The translations under genes were made by a program, and so were the position numbers. From the NCBI RefSeq assembly GCF_014397005.1, contig NZ_JACGWS010000012.1, forward strand, positions 1 to 64,000: a stretch of DNA of 64,000 nt, given 5' to 3'. Origin of the DNA: Kordia aestuariivivens. GTDB lineage: Bacteria > Bacteroidota > Bacteroidia > Flavobacteriales > Flavobacteriaceae. This document shows positions 61,001 through 64,000 of the stretch, one piece after another. Under the pieces are notes generated by a model. The model saw nothing but the letters and a program-made list of their open reading frames with translations, was not told where the DNA came from and did no database searches. How positions within the stretch are numbered: the stretch's first letter is position 1; each line of letters begins with the position of its first letter.

Positions 61001-64000
61001 AAAACTATGCGTATTTATATCTGTAATTTGATCATGGAAGTATTGAATTTGTTCCAAAACCGTATGTTCATTGTCCCAATCAATAATTAAAGGCAAGGTA
61101 TTGATGTACAATCCGACGCTTTCTTCAATTCCATTAATTGGAATATCTCTTCCTGAAACAGTTGTTCCAACAATAGTTTGCGTATCTTGAGTATACACTT
61201 GAATCAATTTATGCCAAGCAAATTGAACCAACGTATTCAGCGTTAATCCTGCCGTTTTGGTCAATTTCTTTAATACTTGATATTCATCTCCGCCAATATT
61301 AACTTTGATCTCAAAAGCATTTTTTAATGATTTAATAGTATCCAAATCTTGTTTACAAGAGATGAATGGTCGTAAGTCATTCGTTTGTTGTACTAATGCG
61401 ACTTTTGTTTTCCAATAGTCTGCAATTTTTTGTTTTTGATTTGATACATAAACCTGCGCTTCTAAATAAGAAGTATCTACTCGAACTGCTACTTCTTGAT
61501 TTTTTTGAAGCTGTTCGTAATTTTCATGAACAGTGTTTAATAAAACTGGTCCACTCCAACCATCACAAATACTGTGATGTTCTGACTTAAGAATTGTATA
61601 GTAATCCTCCGATTGCTTAACGATATAAAGTCGTAATAAACATGGAACGCTTAAATCGAACGCGATTTGCCTATCTCTTTCTTGTAATTCAATAAGATAA
61701 TTAGCGCATTCTTCTTCTGTTAAATGACTGATATCAAGTAGTTCGTAATTCAATGTGGCTTTGCGATAAATTACCTGAACGATATCTTCTTCCCAGTTAA
61801 ATCCTGCTCTTAGAATTGGATATTTTTCAATCGCTAATTCCCAAGATTTAATATAGTTTTCAGGATCAAACGCTTGTTTGTAATCAAATAAGAATTGTAC
61901 ACGGTATGCATCATCTTCTACCTGACTCAGGGCGTGATAAATAAATCCTTGCTGTAAACTGTTCGCTGGATAAATTGCTTCTATTTGCCTGTCTTTTTGT
62001 AATTCATCCAAAAGTGATTGTGAAATTGTTACTGTTTCAAAATCACTTGGTGTATGCTTAGTTTCGTTGTTTGCTATCTTAGTTTGACAATGTTTTATCA
62101 CTTCTGATAAATGCATTTCAAGATTGCGAGCAAATATTTCTGTTTGTTCAAAGCCTAATTTAGTATCAACTCGAAAGCTTAATTTCCCAGCGACAACCAT
62201 TCCGTTAATATTGATCAGCGTAGTATCAGCATCATCAGTATGAATAGCCATTCCAGAATTTTCAGATAGTACTTGCCAATATTCATCTTGACTATCAAAC
62301 TGACCTAAATAGTTAAAACTGATTCGTGGTAAATTGATCAATTCTTCAGGGAACATTGCACCAAAACCAATTCCTTTGTTTGGAATTGTACGCAGACTTT
62401 CTTTGATCGATTTGATGCTTGAAGAAAGATCTTTTTCTAGTTTTAATGCTACAGGATATAAGGTCGTAAACCAACCAACTGTGGAACTGTGATCGATGAT
62501 TTCATTTAAGTCTTCTCGTCCATGTCCTTCCAACGTAATGAACTGACTTTTTGAAGCATTCCAATTTTGAAGTGCCAAGCCAAGTGCCGTTAATAATAAA
62601 TCGTTTACTTCTGTATGATATGCTTTGTTTGCATTTTGTAATAAGTTGCTCGTTTGTTGATTGGTCAGCATTGCTTTGCTTGTGTGAACTTGTTTTTCTT
62701 CAACCTCAGCAGGAGCAATTTTCTTTAATATTTCTTCCCAATATGCTTTTTCTGTTGGATGTTTTTCTTCGTATGTTGAAATTTCCTGAACCCATTGTCG
62801 ATAGCTACTTGATTTCTTTTCTAAAGCATTTCCATCGTATAGAGTTTTAAAATCTTCAATCAAAATTCTCCAAGAAACCGTATCAATAATTAAATGATGA
62901 AATGCAAAGAATAAGCGTGCACTATTATCTTCATATCCGTCAATATATGCAATTGTCCATAATGGACTTTTGTTTATGTCAAACGTACTTTGTAAAGTCG
63001 TTAATTTTGTTGCGATTTCAGCTTCTGGTTCATTTCCGATAGATAAACATGTAAGCTCAGGAATTTCTATTTCGGATAGATAGCGTTGATTTCGATCTCC
63101 AAATTCAATTCTTAAAATATCATGCTGCGCTACAATTTTTGCGATGACTTTTTGAAGTTTACTTATATCTAATTCTGGAACTTTGATTAGAAAACTTTGA
63201 TTCCAATGATTAAATTTTTCTAACTGATTACGCTCTTTTTTATCAAAAAACCAGTGTTGTACAGGTAGTAAATCAAATTCTCCTTCAAGATTTCCTTGTT
63301 CGGCTGTGATTACAATAGCTGTTGCATCTTCTGCTATAAACTGAGCTAGTTTCGAAATCGTTCGATGATCAAAAATTGCTCTAACACTACAATTGAAACC
63401 TTGTTTTCGTAGCCTTGAACTCAGTTGAATACTTAAGATAGAATCTCCTCCAATTCTAAAGAAATCATCTGATATTCCAATTTTTTCAAGGTTTAATACT
63501 TCTTCCCAAATTTCACAAATCTTGATTTCTAAATCAGTACTTGGTGCTTCATACGAGTTTTCACTTTTAAATTCAGCATCTGGCAATGCTTTACGATCTA
63601 GTTTCCCATTGATTGTTAATGGAAATTTCTCCATCTCAACCAAAATACTTGGCACCATATAATCAGGAAGTTGTATTGATATGTGTGCTAAGAGTTCCTT
63701 TTTAGTTACTGTTCCATCAGAAACATAATAACCAACAAGGTATTTATTACTATTCTTTTCTTTTGCTAAAACACAAGTCTGTTTGATGCCTCCAATTGAA
63801 CTTAATGCATTTTCAATTTCGCCTAATTCAATACGATAGCCTCTGATTTTTACTTGGAAATCGTTTCTTCCCGCATATTCCATATTTCCATCCGGAAGTA
63901 ATCGTACTAAATCTCCTGTTTTGTATAAACGCGTGTATCCTTTGTCAATTTCAGCTTGACTGGCAAATGGATTAGGAATAAATTTCTCAGCCGTAAGTTC
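58091..64000 (-). CDS. Non-ribosomal peptide synthetase, C-terminal part: (A)-T-E-C-A-T-TE (partial)
   Basis: The frame is open to the right window edge; 1969 residues are visible. They begin inside an adenylation domain (FIPNPFASQ, YKTGDLVRLLPDGN, NDFQVKIRGYRIELGEIE). Carrier domain 1 has FFRIGGDSILS. An epimerisation domain follows, with FHHLIIDTVSW, EGHGRED, TVGWFTTLYPV and NYLGQFD. The condensation domain has SEHHSICDGWS. Adenylation domain 2 has YTSGTTGNPKGV, FDMSVEEIF and NAYGPTE; carrier domain 2 has FFRIGGNSILA. The thioesterase has GWSLGGHIA. This is a termination module preceded by a residue that is turned into its D-form. Read by hand, the A2 pocket residues are D-M-E-N-V-F-A-V-N-(K); I make no firm substrate call. 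Confidence 0.95.
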   Translation of the reverse strand, partial: ELTAEKFIPNPFASQAEIDKGYTRLYKTGDLVRLLPDGNMEYAGRNDFQVKIRGYRIELGEIENALSSIGGIKQTCVLAKEKNSNKYLVGYYVSDGTVTKKELLAHISIQLPDYMVPSILVEMEKFPLTINGKLDRKALPDAEFKSENSYEAPSTDLEIKICEIWEEVLNLEKIGISDDFFRIGGDSILSIQLSSRLRKQGFNCSVRAIFDHRTISKLAQFIAEDATAIVITAEQGNLEGEFDLLPVQHWFFDKKERNQLEKFNHWNQSFLIKVPELDISKLQKVIAKIVAQHDILRIEFGDRNQRYLSEIEIPELTCLSIGNEPEAEIATKLTTLQSTFDINKSPLWTIAYIDGYEDNSARLFFAFHHLIIDTVSWRILIEDFKTLYDGNALEKKSSSYRQWVQEISTYEEKHPTEKAYWEEILKKIAPAEVEEKQVHTSKAMLTNQQTSNLLQNANKAYHTEVNDLLLTALGLALQNWNASKSQFITLEGHGREDLNEIIDHSSTVGWFTTLYPVALKLEKDLSSSIKSIKESLRTIPNKGIGFGAMFPEELINLPRISFNYLGQFDSQDEYWQVLSENSGMAIHTDDADTTLININGMVVAGKLSFRVDTKLGFEQTEIFARNLEMHLSEVIKHCQTKIANNETKHTPSDFETVTISQSLLDELQKDRQIEAIYPANSLQQGFIYHALSQVEDDAYRVQFLFDYKQAFDPENYIKSWELAIEKYPILRAGFNWEEDIVQVIYRKATLNYELLDISHLTEEECANYLIELQERDRQIAFDLSVPCLLRLYIVKQSEDYYTILKSEHHSICDGWSGPVLLNTVHENYEQLQKNQEVAVRVDTSYLEAQVYVSNQKQKIADYWKTKVALVQQTNDLRPFISCKQDLDTIKSLKNAFEIKVNIGGDEYQVLKKLTKTAGLTLNTLVQFAWHKLIQVYTQDTQTIVGTTVSGRDIPINGIEESVGLYINTLPLIIDWDNEHTVLEQIQYFHDQITDINTHSFANLADLQKEGKRLFHSLFVFENYPMPENKEEGKDKLQATFRYAVEKVDYPIGITAYEQADQLVLKIESDRELLEEEKANFNLNKLKNLINALTSSLDKKHNELSILSEAEYTKMVIDWNQTEADYAKDQTIHELFQAQVDKAPDAIALVFENQQLTYKEVNSRANQLARYLQSTTEIKSDTLIALYMDRSLEMIIGILGILKSGGAYVPIDPAYPIERINYILEDTQTALVLSQSSLLTSLKQNTKAKLIALDKVDYQTLDVSNLTIENQSKDLAYVLYTSGTTGNPKGVMIEHRSVINLSCCLIDKYDITSQDAIIQFASIAFDMSVEEIFPYLFAGAKVVIRTVEMLDINHFCETVIAQDVTILNLPIPFGFLLEDLDLEKREKLLEHLRIVAFGGSQFSADLLELWSGNNIQILNAYGPTESTVNTTIGTISSDQVHIGTPIANTQVYILDAQRKPLPQGIIGEMYIGGAGISRGYLNKPDLTAEKFIENPFASQSAIENGHSKMYKTGDLVCWLDDGNLEYVDRNDFQVKIRGYRIELGEIEHALNTITSIKQSCVVVKEKNNTKYLTAYFVASEKLEEVQLVDLLKEQLPEYMLPGAFVQLENFSLTINGKIDRKELPDVEFENSASFIAPQTDLEIKICSIWQEVLGIDSVGVTDDFFRIGGNSILAIKLVGRMNKILSEIGDKLSIVDLFMHKSVNEILSNHVSESSAVSFMRKMHMSEQDKETLFFVHPAKGGCEVYTELAYELKNERNSYGVDNFNIIQEKTISNLNLLAEKYVDALLTIDVAHPINLCGWSLGGHIALEMGYILEQRGFRNINIYILDTLIWDTHLLQLLDTYSEVESTEIENAKLISDGFDEAYARNVVRAAKAEDKIGKQSVSGILKSSRVILFKALQHDTRIDFEGSDVIQTYIQKLEDNNVGQFVENLEVINLDCHHGNIIEKVLENSEYSNQLVSTQEVRILVK

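Overview
The window comes from an AT-rich marine-type member of the Flavobacteriaceae (Bacteroidota), most like Kordia or a close relative. The evidence is a type IX secretion type-B C-terminal domain, BT_3928-, DUF4293-, DUF3667- and STM3941-family proteins, an archaeal/eukaryote-type prolyl-tRNA synthetase, Rho with a long disordered insert, promoters of the TTG-N19-TAnnTTTG type, many TTG starts and several GG-leader peptide genes. The genus is inferred from gene content; no marker gene was compared.

Region 1 (1-9 kb) is housekeeping: the 3' end of a giant secreted adhesin-like gene, a FadL-type porin, a low-complexity lipoprotein, proS, two identical tRNA-Glu genes each with its own promoter, rpsT, rho and a DUF4293 membrane protein. 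Region 2 (9-12.6 kb) is accessory: a GH18 chitinase-like protein without signal peptide and a three-gene DUF2589 module. Region 3 (12.8-31.9 kb) is mostly core: phosphoesterase, truA overlapping an ABC exporter, DUF3667, a YwqK-repeat protein, cdaA, folP, a BT_3928 protein, an orphan peptide-ABC permease, L,D-transpeptidase, thioredoxin lipoprotein, tpiA, prmA, clpS, an M57 protease, an amine oxidase, a persulfide dioxygenase-rhodanese fusion and a patatin. Two Cys-rich GG-leader peptide genes, too short for routine gene calling, sit between folP and cdaA.

Region 4 (32-46.5 kb) is accessory and regulatory: a third GG-leader peptide, a 1.1-kb gene-free stretch with four hairpins, endonuclease V, a PhoD phosphatase, an Asp/Asn hydroxylase-like protein, a candidate structured RNA, an ABC exporter membrane half without an ATPase, a TPR-AraC regulator, a fourth GG-leader peptide beside a prolyl oligopeptidase, a small protein with the N-terminal repeat of exported toxins, and a two-component system with a membrane partner and a lipoprotein.

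Region 5 (46.9-51.1 kb) is the most unusual: an unrecognised 431-residue protein, a sulfatase and a tyrosinase-like protein that has lost about half of its copper ligands, all apparently leaderless. Its 5' leader element also occurs before the DUF2589 module 36 kb away, which ties the two accessory clusters together. Region 6 (51.5-54.9 kb) holds a 5'-truncated papain-like polymorphic toxin, its Imm35-like immunity gene and a second orphan cassette, each followed by a terminator and an identical 47-bp repeat. Region 7 (55-64 kb) carries a PafA-type phosphatase, a phosphotransferase and the 3' part of an NRPS gene ending in T-E-C-A-T-TE.

All calls were made by reading motifs by eye; no database search was run.
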